Below are positions 19,455 to 27,376 of a stretch of DNA of 64,000 bases, one piece after another. The stretch is from Variovorax boronicumulans (lineage in GTDB: Bacteria; Pseudomonadota; Gammaproteobacteria; Burkholderiales; Burkholderiaceae_C), in the NCBI RefSeq assembly GCF_030812215.1, contig NZ_JAUSSG010000006.1:124001-188000 (forward strand). The letters are read 5' to 3'. The position numbers and the translations under genes are program-made. The notes under the pieces are model-generated. The model was not told the origin of the DNA. It worked only from the letters and a program-made list of their open reading frames with translations, and made no database searches. Numbering within the stretch: the stretch's first letter is position 1; each line of letters starts with the position of its first letter.

Positions 19455-21116
19455 TCAATGCTTGCCCTTGAGCCACAGTTCGTACGCAGCCGGATACGCG
19501 ATGCGAAACCTTTCGATCTCGGCTCGGGCTTCGTCGGGACGGCCGGACAGCTGCGCGCTTTCGATCAGCTTGATGACCACGCGGGGCTCGGGCGAGAAAT
19601 GGACCGTCGACCGGGCCATTTCGTACATGCGCTCCGCATTGGCGGGGGTGACATCGGTCAGCGTGAGTTCGGCAAACCTCACCTGGTTTGCGAACAGCCA
19701 AGAGCCTTGCAGCTTGGTGAGCGTGTCGTCCTGGTAGCCGCTCAGGCGCTCGCTGCGCGGCAGATAGATTTGACTGATGCGGGTGTAGTCCCAGGCGGCA
19801 TAAGCCAGGCAGCCGAGCAGCGTGACGGCAGCGAGGGTCAGCCACTTGCGCCCCCCGACAAGCACGGCGAACCCGCGATTGCGGACCGGAAGTTGCGGTA
19901 ATTCGTTGCTGCTGCCCAGGGTCTGCGGCCACAGCATGCCGAGGCAGACGCCAAAGACCAGCTGAAACGGGCCGTACCAAAGTGGGTACTCGAGCAGGCT
20001 GTGCAGCAGGATGACGCCGAGCAAGCCCCAAGCCATCAGTCGTATGGGAGAGCGTTCGGCCCATGGCCGCGCTGCAATCACCATCCAGACAAAACCGCCG
20101 CAGATCAGCAGCGCGGCAGGAATGCCGAGTTCCACGGTCAGGTGCAGCGGCAGATTGTGGGCATTGTCGAGGATGACGGGGAAGCGAGGGCCTGCATACG
20201 AGGTGCCGTAGTGCGCGTAGCTCAACTCACCCCAGCCCCAACCGGCCCAGGGGCGCTGCGCGATCAGCGTCAGCACGTTGCTCCAAAGATCCAGTCTGCT
20301 TTCACTGGCCAATGCGCCTTGGCGCAAGCGCCCGAACATTTCCTGGACTTCACGGCCAACCAGGAGTGGCAGCAGCCAACTTGCTGCGAAGTACAGGGGG
20401 ATCAGTGCGAGCAGCGCGAGGGGTGAGGGCAGGCGGAATGCGGGATTGCCGTTGACGGCCTTGCGCTCGCGGCGGGCCATGAATGCAGCCAGTCCGACGA
20501 TGACAAGCAACTGCAGCAGACCGGTTCGCGAAACCGAAGCGGCGAGCCCTACGGTCAGCAGCCCGGAAGCGCCTGTCAACAAGCGTCTGTGCCACACGCC
20601 GCGACAGCCGGCATGCAGCCACAGGGCGGCGATCAGCGCGATGATGAGCAAGGTGGCGAACTGGTTGCGCTGGCGCAGATTTCCGTAGGCTTGGCCGATG
20701 CTCGGCTCTGCAAGCCATGGGGCAAATGGGCCGGCGAGGCCGTAGTACTGGAGCAAACCGATTGCTGCGCTGATGAGTCCGGCAATCAGGAGGCCAAAAG
20801 CCAATGCGCGCTGCGCTCGCATGTCCTGTCGTACCCAACCTGCGCCGACGCATGCGGCGATGCCGATCACGGCGACAGCTGCACTGGTTGCCGATGGAAG
20901 CCCTGCACCAAGTTCCGGGCTGCTCCTGAGAGCAATGACTATCGCCGTCGTGCCGAGCCACGCGAGAAGCATTTGATGGGGGTTTGCGACTGGCCCCCTC
21001 AGTGCGAGCAAACCCACGCACAGCCACGAGACGATCAGTTGCACCAGGTTGATGGACGGACCGGCGGTGAAGGGAACGACAAATGGCAGTCCAAACAACA
21101 CTGCGCAAATGGTCAC
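19455..21116 (-). CDS. pglL: O-antigen ligase / PglL-type protein O-oligosaccharyltransferase
   Basis: A polytopic membrane protein of about 553 residues. It begins with FGLPFVVPFTAGPSINLV, shared by the PglL_A group. The Wzy_C ligase domain follows (SRTGLLQLLVIVGL, then the periplasmic loop LDNAHNLPLHLTVELG carrying the conserved His). A soluble C-terminal tail of about 110 residues is Tpr-like (NAERMYEMARSTV, ARAEIERFRIAYP). Such enzymes transfer lipid-linked glycan to pilins. Gene order pilA - methyltransferase - pglL on the same strand supports pilin as substrate. I place the start at GTG 21116, just before the first helix; GTG 21230 would add 38 poorly conserved residues. Confidence 0.85.
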   Translation of the reverse strand: MTICAVLFGLPFVVPFTAGPSINLVQLIVSWLCVGLLALRGPVANPHQMLLAWLGTTAIVIALRSSPELGAGLPSATSAAVAVIGIAACVGAGWVRQDMRAQRALAFGLLIAGLISAAIGLLQYYGLAGPFAPWLAEPSIGQAYGNLRQRNQFATLLIIALIAALWLHAGCRGVWHRRLLTGASGLLTVGLAASVSRTGLLQLLVIVGLAAFMARRERKAVNGNPAFRLPSPLALLALIPLYFAASWLLPLLVGREVQEMFGRLRQGALASESRLDLWSNVLTLIAQRPWAGWGWGELSYAHYGTSYAGPRFPVILDNAHNLPLHLTVELGIPAALLICGGFVWMVIAARPWAERSPIRLMAWGLLGVILLHSLLEYPLWYGPFQLVFGVCLGMLWPQTLGSSNELPQLPVRNRGFAVLVGGRKWLTLAAVTLLGCLAYAAWDYTRISQIYLPRSERLSGYQDDTLTKLQGSWLFANQVRFAELTLTDVTPANAERMYEMARSTVHFSPEPRVVIKLIESAQLSGRPDEARAEIERFRIAYPAAYELWLKGKH

Positions 21117-21230
21117 GCTCGATCCCGAACTTTGGCGATGCGCGATGGTTGTTGTGTGCAGACAGACGACTTGTTGAAAGGGTTGCGGTGGCCCACCCTC
21201 ACTGGAAACTCCGTGAATGCCCTGGGTCAC

Positions 21231-21547
21231 CGCGCGGAACTATAGAGCGCGCCCAGTAAATCTCCTACATCTCACATAAACCCTTGCATTCCCGAAATCT
21301 CGGATTCGCCTCTTAGACGCGCTGTGCGGACGGTCTTGTCAATTCGGCCTGAAGGTAGCGCGTGGCCTGTCTGATCGGGGCATCTATCTGTGCGCTGCCG
21401 GATAGACAAAACGATATTCAGTCTGAGTCAATTGCTGGCCCTCAGAAATCGACAGGCCTCTTTTTCAAATGGAAGTAGGCCGCGCTGGAGCCGAAGCAAC
21501 TGCCAGTAGAACAAATATTGAAAGTAAAAATAGGTAGCGCCTCACAC
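21231..21547. other. Gene-free, AT-richer spacer
   Basis: These 317 bases lie between the methyltransferase stop and the upstream region of pglL. I see no ORF with coding character, no RNA and no clear terminator. TATAGT at 21239-21244 (read on the minus strand) is a possible -10 for pglL. The composition matches the AT-richer methyltransferase gene and may be part of the same acquired segment. Confidence 0.5.
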
Positions 21548-22783
21548 TTAACCCGTTGCCAGCTTTTTCTTGCGGACAATCCAATGCGCGAGCCTTTCTA
21601 GCAACCCATGCTCTGCAATCCATTTACTGTAAGCTTGATAGGCCGGATCACTCATCAAGTGGCGCTCTTCAGTTACCGCGCGAACGACGTAAATTCCATT
21701 GATGACCAGCAACGCAGCACAATTTCCGATCGCGGCGAGGGCGCCCATGTTGGAAACAAAGGGGACCGAGATCAACCACCACGCGATATTTTTTCCAATA
21801 TAGGACGGATGCTTGAAAAACTGATACGGCCCTGAGGTGATAATTCCTCGATTTGTCAAATTGGAGAAACGCGGACCAAATGCAACGGTGGCCGAAACAT
21901 ATAAGCCTACCGATAGCAAAATCGCTGTACCCCATACAAATGAAATCACAGGCCAATTTTTCAGCCATGCGTCCCATTCGAGTCCATCGCGGTAAGACAG
22001 CCACTGGTGCAAAACCAGTAAATTAAGAGGGGGGTAGCACACCAAGGCAGACGCCCACCCCAAAAGGGTGGTTTCGGTTGATCGAATATGAGCATCGATT
22101 CTTCTGCTGGTCGAACAATAGCCGACGGTAGCAAATGCCGTGTCCACCGCAAACATCAGCATATAAATAATTCCGAAAATACTCATCCAACCATTTTTTT
22201 GCTCAAAAAATGTGTGCGCATTTGTCAAAAACAGATAGGTGCTGCTCAACATGAGCGGCAAGTAAAATGCTTTGACCAGCCAGCCTAGGAGCGCCTGCAA
22301 ATCGGCGTGGCTCTTTTTTCTTTTTGGCTTAAAAAATCGAACGATTGCCTTGCCAAGCGATTCGACAGAATCCAATGCGCGTCCAACTGGGATGCGTAAT
22401 GCTATCCATCCCATCCACCCTGCGGCAACGAATGGAACCAAGAGTGACATCGATTCAAAACCCGCAAAAGCCTCCGGACTGAGCATTCGAAACATTGAAG
22501 CTGTAACGCAAAACATTGCGATCAAAAAGGCCAGCCCCATCAATCGTAACTTACGGCGCCAGGAAGGTATGCGCTGCTTGGAATAGCGTAGCGCGCGCGA
22601 AGGAAATCGCCGCAATTCCAATACCCACATTGGCAGTGCGCACGCGCAAAGGAATAACACCGCATTTAACAGTGCTGGAGGCTCGAATACCCAGATGAGC
22701 AGAGAGGCGAGAGCCGCGCCACACACACCCGCCAGAGCGATTCGCGTTGGAACTGCAGTTATAGGTTTTGATGCCTTTTCCAT
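21548..22783 (-). CDS. Membrane methyltransferase, isoprenylcysteine carboxyl methyltransferase (ICMT/PEMT) family
   Basis: A 411-residue protein with about nine membrane helices. The C-terminal catalytic signature of ICMT/PEMT proteins is present: RGIITSGPYQFFKHPSYIG, then VTEERHLMSDPAYQAYSKWI (the GPYxxxxHPxYxG and EExxL...YxxY motifs that bind SAM). The N-terminal half is unusual for the family and helical. The likely reaction is SAM-dependent methylation of a lipid-soluble or membrane-presented acceptor. The position between pilA and pglL suggests the pilin glycan or its lipid-linked precursor, which is inference. G+C is far below the neighbours, with A- and T-runs and rarer codons, so it is probably acquired. 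The ATG directly abuts the pilA terminator U-tract, with no ribosome site. Confidence 0.75.
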   Translation of the reverse strand: MEKASKPITAVPTRIALAGVCGAALASLLIWVFEPPALLNAVLFLCACALPMWVLELRRFPSRALRYSKQRIPSWRRKLRLMGLAFLIAMFCVTASMFRMLSPEAFAGFESMSLLVPFVAAGWMGWIALRIPVGRALDSVESLGKAIVRFFKPKRKKSHADLQALLGWLVKAFYLPLMLSSTYLFLTNAHTFFEQKNGWMSIFGIIYMLMFAVDTAFATVGYCSTSRRIDAHIRSTETTLLGWASALVCYPPLNLLVLHQWLSYRDGLEWDAWLKNWPVISFVWGTAILLSVGLYVSATVAFGPRFSNLTNRGIITSGPYQFFKHPSYIGKNIAWWLISVPFVSNMGALAAIGNCAALLVINGIYVVRAVTEERHLMSDPAYQAYSKWIAEHGLLERLAHWIVRKKKLATG

Positions 22784-22810
22784 AAAAAAAAGGGGGCACT
22801 GCCCCCTTTT
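22784..22810 (-). terminator. pilA terminator abutting the next start codon
   Basis: On the minus strand AAAAGGGGGC (22797-22788 region read in complement) pairs perfectly with GCCCCCTTTT around a 3-base loop, followed by a run of eight T. The next three bases are the ATG of the methyltransferase gene. It should end most pilA transcripts, and readthrough would place the AUG at the base of the hairpin. Confidence 0.88.
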
Positions 22811-22829
22811 CAACTATCGCCAGAAAATA

Positions 22830-23309
22830 TTAGCCGCCTGCAGCGGGGGCAGCAGCGCCGCGGCAGCTTGCCGGCAGGTGCTTGGCTTCGCCTGCAGCCA
22901 AAGTGCACGCCCAAGTGATTTGGTCATTGGCAGTCGGTTGTGTCGGGGTCATCTTGAACGAAGGCTGCGTGGTGGCGCCAGTGTTCTTCGTGACCACGGT
23001 GATTTCGCCGCCTGCAGCGATCGCAACACTTGCGACGTAGGCGTTGGAAGCGTTAGAAGCGGTGAAAGAATAGCCGGAGTTGGTAGCCGTAACTTGGGCC
23101 AGGCCGCCCAGTGCTTGGGCAGTTTCAGCCACAGCCAGCTTGGCAGCTGACGCTTGCGTCAGCGCTTCCGTGACCTTAGCGCGGATCGTGTAGTCCTGAT
23201 AAGCCGGCAAAGCCACAGCAGCCAAGATACCAATGATCGCCACAACGATCATCAATTCGATAAGGGTAAAGCCGGCCTGTGCGCGGCGGGCGATCTTGCG
23301 AACGTTCAT
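22830..23309 (-). CDS. pilA: Type IV major pilin PilA
   Basis: A 159-residue prepilin. The leader [13 protein letters not shown] precedes [22 protein letters not shown], the canonical N-terminus of type IVa pilins with Glu5, then [15 protein letters not shown]. The D-region disulfide is formed by WACTL and PASCRG. The chain ends in a flexible AAAPAAGG tail after the last Cys; this is low-complexity Ala/Pro like PglL acceptor regions, but it has no Ser or Thr. GGAG lies 9 bp before the ATG. A sigma-54 promoter drives it, and its own terminator separates it from the modification genes downstream. Confidence 0.96.
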   Translation of the reverse strand: MNVRKIARRAQAGFTLIELMIVVAIIGILAAVALPAYQDYTIRAKVTEALTQASAAKLAVAETAQALGGLAQVTATNSGYSFTASNASNAYVASVAIAAGGEITVVTKNTGATTQPSFKMTPTQPTANDQITWACTLAAGEAKHLPASCRGAAAPAAGG

Positions 23310-23368
23310 GAGAAAAACTCCAGGTTGGTTTGTTGAGCCCGGGAACCAGCCCGGAGCGAAGTACCTTC

Positions 23369-23384
23369 CGCAGCATCTGTGCCA
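23369..23384 (-). promoter_or_regulatory. Sigma-54 promoter of pilA
   Basis: Read on the minus strand, TGGCAC-N5-CTGCG matches the RpoN consensus TGGCACGN4TTGCW, with GG and GC ten bases apart. The -12 GC lies 61 bp before the pilA ATG, leaving a leader of about 50 nt. In Pseudomonas pilA is transcribed by RpoN with the PilS/PilR two-component system, and the same is inferred here. Confidence 0.8.
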
Positions 23385-23442
23385 CCCGGTTTCCTACCCC
23401 TCCAGTGACCGAACACGTCACCTTTGTTCACATTGGCGTTAC

Positions 23443-23494
23443 AGCAAGTGACACAACTTGCTTCAAGATGCTACAAGCAGTGACAAATTTGTCA
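23443..23494 (-). promoter_or_regulatory. Probable activator region of pilA: two inverted repeats
   Basis: Two symmetric elements lie 60-125 bp upstream of the sigma-54 core. AGCAAGT/ACTTGCT arms flank six bases at 23443-23462, and a perfect 14-bp palindrome TGACAAATTTGTCA lies at 23481-23494. Both contain TGTCA-like pentamers, as reported for PilR sites in Pseudomonas. The second could also be a fold at the end of the phosphodiesterase transcript, but it is AT-rich with no U-run. Confidence 0.5.
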
Positions 23495-23515
23495 TGCCGC
23501 GCAGCCGGCAAGGGA

Positions 23516-24319
23516 TCAGAAAGTCAGGATCCCATCCGCCTTCAGCCAGCGGATATCCCGCTGCGCCAGCCCCGCCACCTGCCGCCCGGCGAGCGTCTCG
23601 ATCTGGCTCATGATCTCTTCGGTTTCCGCCGGCTTGGTGTGTGTGATGTAGATCGGGTAGTGCTTTCCCGGATCGATGTGCGCCAACTCGTCGGCCAGCA
23701 CTGCGGGCGACAGGTGCAGGCTGCGTTCCGCCAGCGCCTGTTCGCGGCTGCTGAAGGCCGTTTCGATGACCAGCATCGCCACGTCGAGCGCGTTGACGCG
23801 GTCCCAGAAGGGCGCATTGCGCTCGGTGTCTCCGCTGAAAACCCAATGCGCGCCACCCGTGGCGCGGCGGATGGCGAAACCGCAAGCGGGCACGGTGTGC
23901 ACGGCCGGCAGCACTTCGATGAGCTTGGGCGCGCTGGTGCCCAGTTGCAGCATCTGCCCGACCGAGATGTCGTGAAAGCTCACGAAGGGCGCCTCGGGGC
24001 TCGGAATGCTCTCGAAATCGGGCCAGATCACGTTGTTGAACACATGCGCCCGCAGCGCCTCGATGGTCGCGCGCAGCGCATGCACGCGCAGCGGCTGGGT
24101 GCGGCGGCTGCCGACGGCATCGAGCATCAACGGGAGCGCGGCGATGTGGTCGAGGTGGCTGTGGGTGAGCACGACATCGTCGATGCGCGCCATCTCGTCG
24201 AGGGTGAGGTCGCCGACACCGGTGCCGGCATCGACGAGCAGGTCCGTGTCGACCAGGAACGAGGTCGTGCGGCAGTCCTTGGCAATGGCGCCTGAGCAAC
24301 CCAGCACGCGAACCTGCAT
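23516..24319 (-). CDS. MBL-fold hydrolase, probable class II 3',5'-cyclic-nucleotide phosphodiesterase
   Basis: A 267-residue protein with a metallo-beta-lactamase fold: VLGCSGAIAKDCRTTSFLVD, VDAGTGVGDLTLDEM, the metal site THSHLDHIAALPLM, FSGDTERN and THTKP. The THSHLDH form and overall pattern match class II cAMP phosphodiesterases (CpdP/PDE1 type). It should hydrolyse cAMP or cGMP made by the adjacent cyclase. ATG 24319 has AAAAGGGG 9 bp upstream. ATG 24352 overlaps the cyclase stop (ATGA) and would add 11 residues. A generic MBL hydrolase is the alternative, but gene context favours the phosphodiesterase. Confidence 0.78.
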   Translation of the reverse strand: MQVRVLGCSGAIAKDCRTTSFLVDTDLLVDAGTGVGDLTLDEMARIDDVVLTHSHLDHIAALPLMLDAVGSRRTQPLRVHALRATIEALRAHVFNNVIWPDFESIPSPEAPFVSFHDISVGQMLQLGTSAPKLIEVLPAVHTVPACGFAIRRATGGAHWVFSGDTERNAPFWDRVNALDVAMLVIETAFSSREQALAERSLHLSPAVLADELAHIDPGKHYPIYITHTKPAETEEIMSQIETLAGRQVAGLAQRDIRWLKADGILTF

Positions 24320-24348
24320 TGTGAGAGACCCCTTTTGTGTGTCTGTCG

Positions 24349-26601
24349 TCATTTGGTTTCGAACCGGGTTGCGCCGTCCCATTCCGGGTCTTGCGGCCGC
24401 AACGCCATCGAGGCTAAACGCTGCGCGTAGAGCTGGTAAAGGACTTTTTTCGCATCGGCGGCGAGCAGGGGGGCGAGCAAGTTCCGGCCCATGGCCCAGT
24501 CCTGGCGGCGGTAGGCCGCGAGCACTTGGGCCCAGCGCTGGAGCTGGCCCGTGCGCTGCGCCGCAATGGCCGCTTCGGTGGTGAGTGGCGTGAAAACGGC
24601 CACGGCCTGGGCCTTGCCCTTGACGAGCACACTGTCCAGCTCCTGCCAGGTGCAGCAGTCGGGCGCGAGGTCGCGGGTCGTGCCGCTGGCCACGATCTCG
24701 ACGCCGTAGTAACCGCTCAGCCCTTCGAGCCGCGATGCGAGATTGACCGCATCGCCGACCACGGTATAGCTGCGGCGCGCGGCCGAGCCCATGTCGCCGA
24801 CGCTCATCACGCCGCTGTTGATGCCGATGCCCACGCTGATCTCGGGGCGGCCGCCCGCGCGGTGGATGCGGTTGATGTCGCGCACGGCATCGGCCATGTC
24901 GAGCGCGGCGCGCACGGCCAGCGCGGCGTGGTCGGGCGTGTCGATCGGCGCGCCCCAGAAGGCCATGACGCAATCGCCCATGTACTTGTCGACGGTGCCG
25001 CGGTGCGCGCTGATGACGTTGGTGAGCCGGCTGAAAACCGTGTTCAGAAAGGCCTGCAGTTCGGCCGGCGCCATCTGCTCCGACAGGCGGGTGAAGTCGC
25101 GCATGTCGCAGAAGAGCACGGTCATCTCCTTGCTCTCGGCGCGCATGCTGTAGCTGCCCGGGCGCTGGAGCATTTCGTCGACCAGCTGCGGCGGCACGTA
25201 GGTGCCGAAGAGGCGCACCAGCCCGCGCCGTGCGCGCGATTCGACGAAGTAGCCCCAGCTCGTGTTGAGCGCGAAGGCCAGCGCCGTCATGACGAGCGCC
25301 GATGCGAGCGGCAGCACGAGGCTGTGGCCGGCGTAGAGCCAGGTGTTGAGGCCGATCAGCACCGCGGCCGTTCCCGCGCCCAGCAACACCGCCCGCGGCG
25401 CCGACAGCAGCGACAGCCCGAACGCCAGCACGAGCCCCGCGACCAGCACCGTCAGCACCTCGTAGCCGGGCGCGTAGTCAGGCACGGCGAGCAGGCGCTG
25501 ATCGAGCAGGCCCGAGACGATGTTGGCGTGCACCTCGACACCCGGAAACGCCGCGCCGACCGGCGTCGCGCGCAGGTCCTGCAGGCCGGGCGCCGTCGCG
25601 CCCATGAGCACGATCTTGTCCTTCAACTCGCCGGGGGCGAGCCGGCCTTCGACCACATCGGCGGCCGCGACGTAGCGGAACGATCCGCCGCCCGCGCCGC
25701 CGGGTCCGCGAAACGGCACCTGCATGCTGGCGGTCTGGTCGACGGGAATGCGCAGGCGCCCGAGCGCCAGCGACTCGAGCCGCTGCATGGCGCCGCCCGG
25801 CGCGAGGAGCGGCCGCACCGGCGGCGATCCGTTCGCGAGCCGGTAGACGGCCAGGGCCAGCGACTCGTAGTAGCCGGGCATCGCCTGCTCGCCTTCGTAG
25901 CGCGCGATGAGCGGCACGCTGCGAATGACGCCGTCGCCGGTCTCGCCGATCAATGTGTTCAGGAAGCCCGCGACGGGCGCGGCTTCCGCCAGCATCGGCA
26001 GGCTGGCGCCGAAACCGCTCCAGGCCGTGGCGTAGGAGGCGCCTGTGGGAAAGATATCGGGCGGCAGCAACGGCGCGGCCGGCAATTGCCCTTTGGCGCT
26101 CGGCACCTGAGTCCGGGTGAAGTAGTAGCCGAGTGCGACGCGCCGGTTGCGCAGTGCCGCGGCGAACGTGATGTCGTGGTCGAGCGTGGGCGCGAGCCGT
26201 TCGACCTCGGCGGCAAGGCCCGTCATGTTGCGCAGCGGCCCGCTCGCGATCTGGCGCAGCCTCTGCAAGCCCGAGCTCCGGTCGGGCTCGAGGAACATGA
26301 CGTCGAATCCGAGCACGGCCACCTGCTGGCGAACCAGGAGTTCGGTGGTCAGGCGCGCCATCGTGTCGCGCGCCCATGGCCACTGCCCCTGGCGCGCGAG
26401 GCTCGCATCGTCGACGTCGACGATCACCACGCGCGTGTCCAGCGTCCGCGGCATGGTGGCGCGCAGGCGCATGTCGTAGATCAGGTGGTCGAGGCGCTCG
26501 AGGGTCGACAAGTGCCAGATGCCGGTGGCATGCGCCAGCGCCAGCAGCACCGGCAGCAACGTGATGGCAATGCGCGGCCAATGCCGCTGCAGCGCGTTCA
26601 T
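24349..26601 (-). CDS. CHASE2-domain adenylate/guanylate cyclase
   Basis: A 750-residue membrane cyclase. An N-terminal helix (ITLLPVLLALAHA) is followed by an extracytoplasmic CHASE2 sensor (residues about 40-350, including DVDDASLARQGQWPW and MGATAPGLQDLRATP). Three membrane helices span about 365-445, and a class III cyclase domain about 475-665 (EMTVLFCDMRDFTRLSEQM with a metal Asp, HRGTVDKYMGDCVMAFWGAP with the second Asp, and GINSGVMSVGDMGS). The C-terminal 80 residues are helical. It should make cAMP in response to a periplasmic cue. It lies between the FHA gene (54 bp upstream) and the phosphodiesterase gene (overlap). Confidence 0.92.
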   Translation of the reverse strand: MNALQRHWPRIAITLLPVLLALAHATGIWHLSTLERLDHLIYDMRLRATMPRTLDTRVVIVDVDDASLARQGQWPWARDTMARLTTELLVRQQVAVLGFDVMFLEPDRSSGLQRLRQIASGPLRNMTGLAAEVERLAPTLDHDITFAAALRNRRVALGYYFTRTQVPSAKGQLPAAPLLPPDIFPTGASYATAWSGFGASLPMLAEAAPVAGFLNTLIGETGDGVIRSVPLIARYEGEQAMPGYYESLALAVYRLANGSPPVRPLLAPGGAMQRLESLALGRLRIPVDQTASMQVPFRGPGGAGGGSFRYVAAADVVEGRLAPGELKDKIVLMGATAPGLQDLRATPVGAAFPGVEVHANIVSGLLDQRLLAVPDYAPGYEVLTVLVAGLVLAFGLSLLSAPRAVLLGAGTAAVLIGLNTWLYAGHSLVLPLASALVMTALAFALNTSWGYFVESRARRGLVRLFGTYVPPQLVDEMLQRPGSYSMRAESKEMTVLFCDMRDFTRLSEQMAPAELQAFLNTVFSRLTNVISAHRGTVDKYMGDCVMAFWGAPIDTPDHAALAVRAALDMADAVRDINRIHRAGGRPEISVGIGINSGVMSVGDMGSAARRSYTVVGDAVNLASRLEGLSGYYGVEIVASGTTRDLAPDCCTWQELDSVLVKGKAQAVAVFTPLTTEAAIAAQRTGQLQRWAQVLAAYRRQDWAMGRNLLAPLLAADAKKVLYQLYAQRLASMALRPQDPEWDGATRFETK

Positions 26602-26655
26602 GGCGCCTCGATCAGCCGGCCTGCGCCGCGCCGTGAAAGAAGAAGAAAAAGAGGC

Positions 26656-27306
26656 TCAGACCCGGACGAACTGCATGCGCGTGGCGCCGCCGAGTTCGAG
26701 GATGTCGCGCTCCTGCAGGGCAACGGCCTCGGTGCCGAGCACCGCACCGTTGAGCGTGACATCGCCCATGACGCTGGCGGCCACGTAGCCCTGCCGGCGA
26801 CGCGTGACAACCGCGACGGCCACGCCGGGCTTGCCGATGGTGGTGACCACCTTCTGCAGCGGTACGTCGTGGTTGTCGCTGCCGCCCGAGAGCACGCGAA
26901 GCATCGGAATGCCCAGCTCGATGAGCGCCCCTGCTTCCGTGGGTGCCGACGACAGCGGAATGGGCGTGGAGAACTCGCCCGACGCCGTGTGCGCCGAGGC
27001 GGCGCCGATGGCCAGGTTGCTGCGGGCGCGAAAGTGGATGCGGCAGCCACCGACCTCGATGACGTCGTTGTCCTCGAGCGTCTGCTTCTGGACGGCCAGC
27101 GCATTGACGTAGGTGCCGTTGGTGCTGTTGAGATCTTCAATTTGGACTTCGCCATCGCTCATGTGCAGCACGGCATGCTCGCCGCTGACCGCCAGGTTGT
27201 CGATCACGATGTCGTTGTAGGCGCGCCGCCCCAGCGTCGTGCGGTCCTTGGCGAGCGCCACTTGCCCGATGACAACGCCATCGACCGAAATGATCATCTT
27301 CGGCAT
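26656..27306 (-). CDS. FHA-domain protein (tandem, second domain degenerate)
   Basis: A 216-residue cytosolic protein. Residues 5-95 are a canonical FHA phosphothreonine-binding domain (TTLGRRAYNDIVID, SGEHAVL, NSTNGTYVN). Residues about 130-216 repeat the fold (TTIGKPG, VTLNGAVLGTEAVALQERDILELGG) but lack the Arg and Ser/His phosphopeptide contacts, so this half is probably non-binding. The two are joined by an A/S/P-rich linker. It follows the PP2C phosphatase gene by 70 bp and precedes the cyclase gene, suggesting one phospho-signalling operon. Confidence 0.88.
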   Translation of the reverse strand: MPKMIISVDGVVIGQVALAKDRTTLGRRAYNDIVIDNLAVSGEHAVLHMSDGEVQIEDLNSTNGTYVNALAVQKQTLEDNDVIEVGGCRIHFRARSNLAIGAASAHTASGEFSTPIPLSSAPTEAGALIELGIPMLRVLSGGSDNHDVPLQKVVTTIGKPGVAVAVVTRRRQGYVAASVMGDVTLNGAVLGTEAVALQERDILELGGATRMQFVRV

Positions 27307-27376
27307 TGCCGGCTACTCCCCCAAGTACAGAACGGTATCGACCGCAAGCGCGGCGGCGAGTTGCCGCCCCGGCCTG

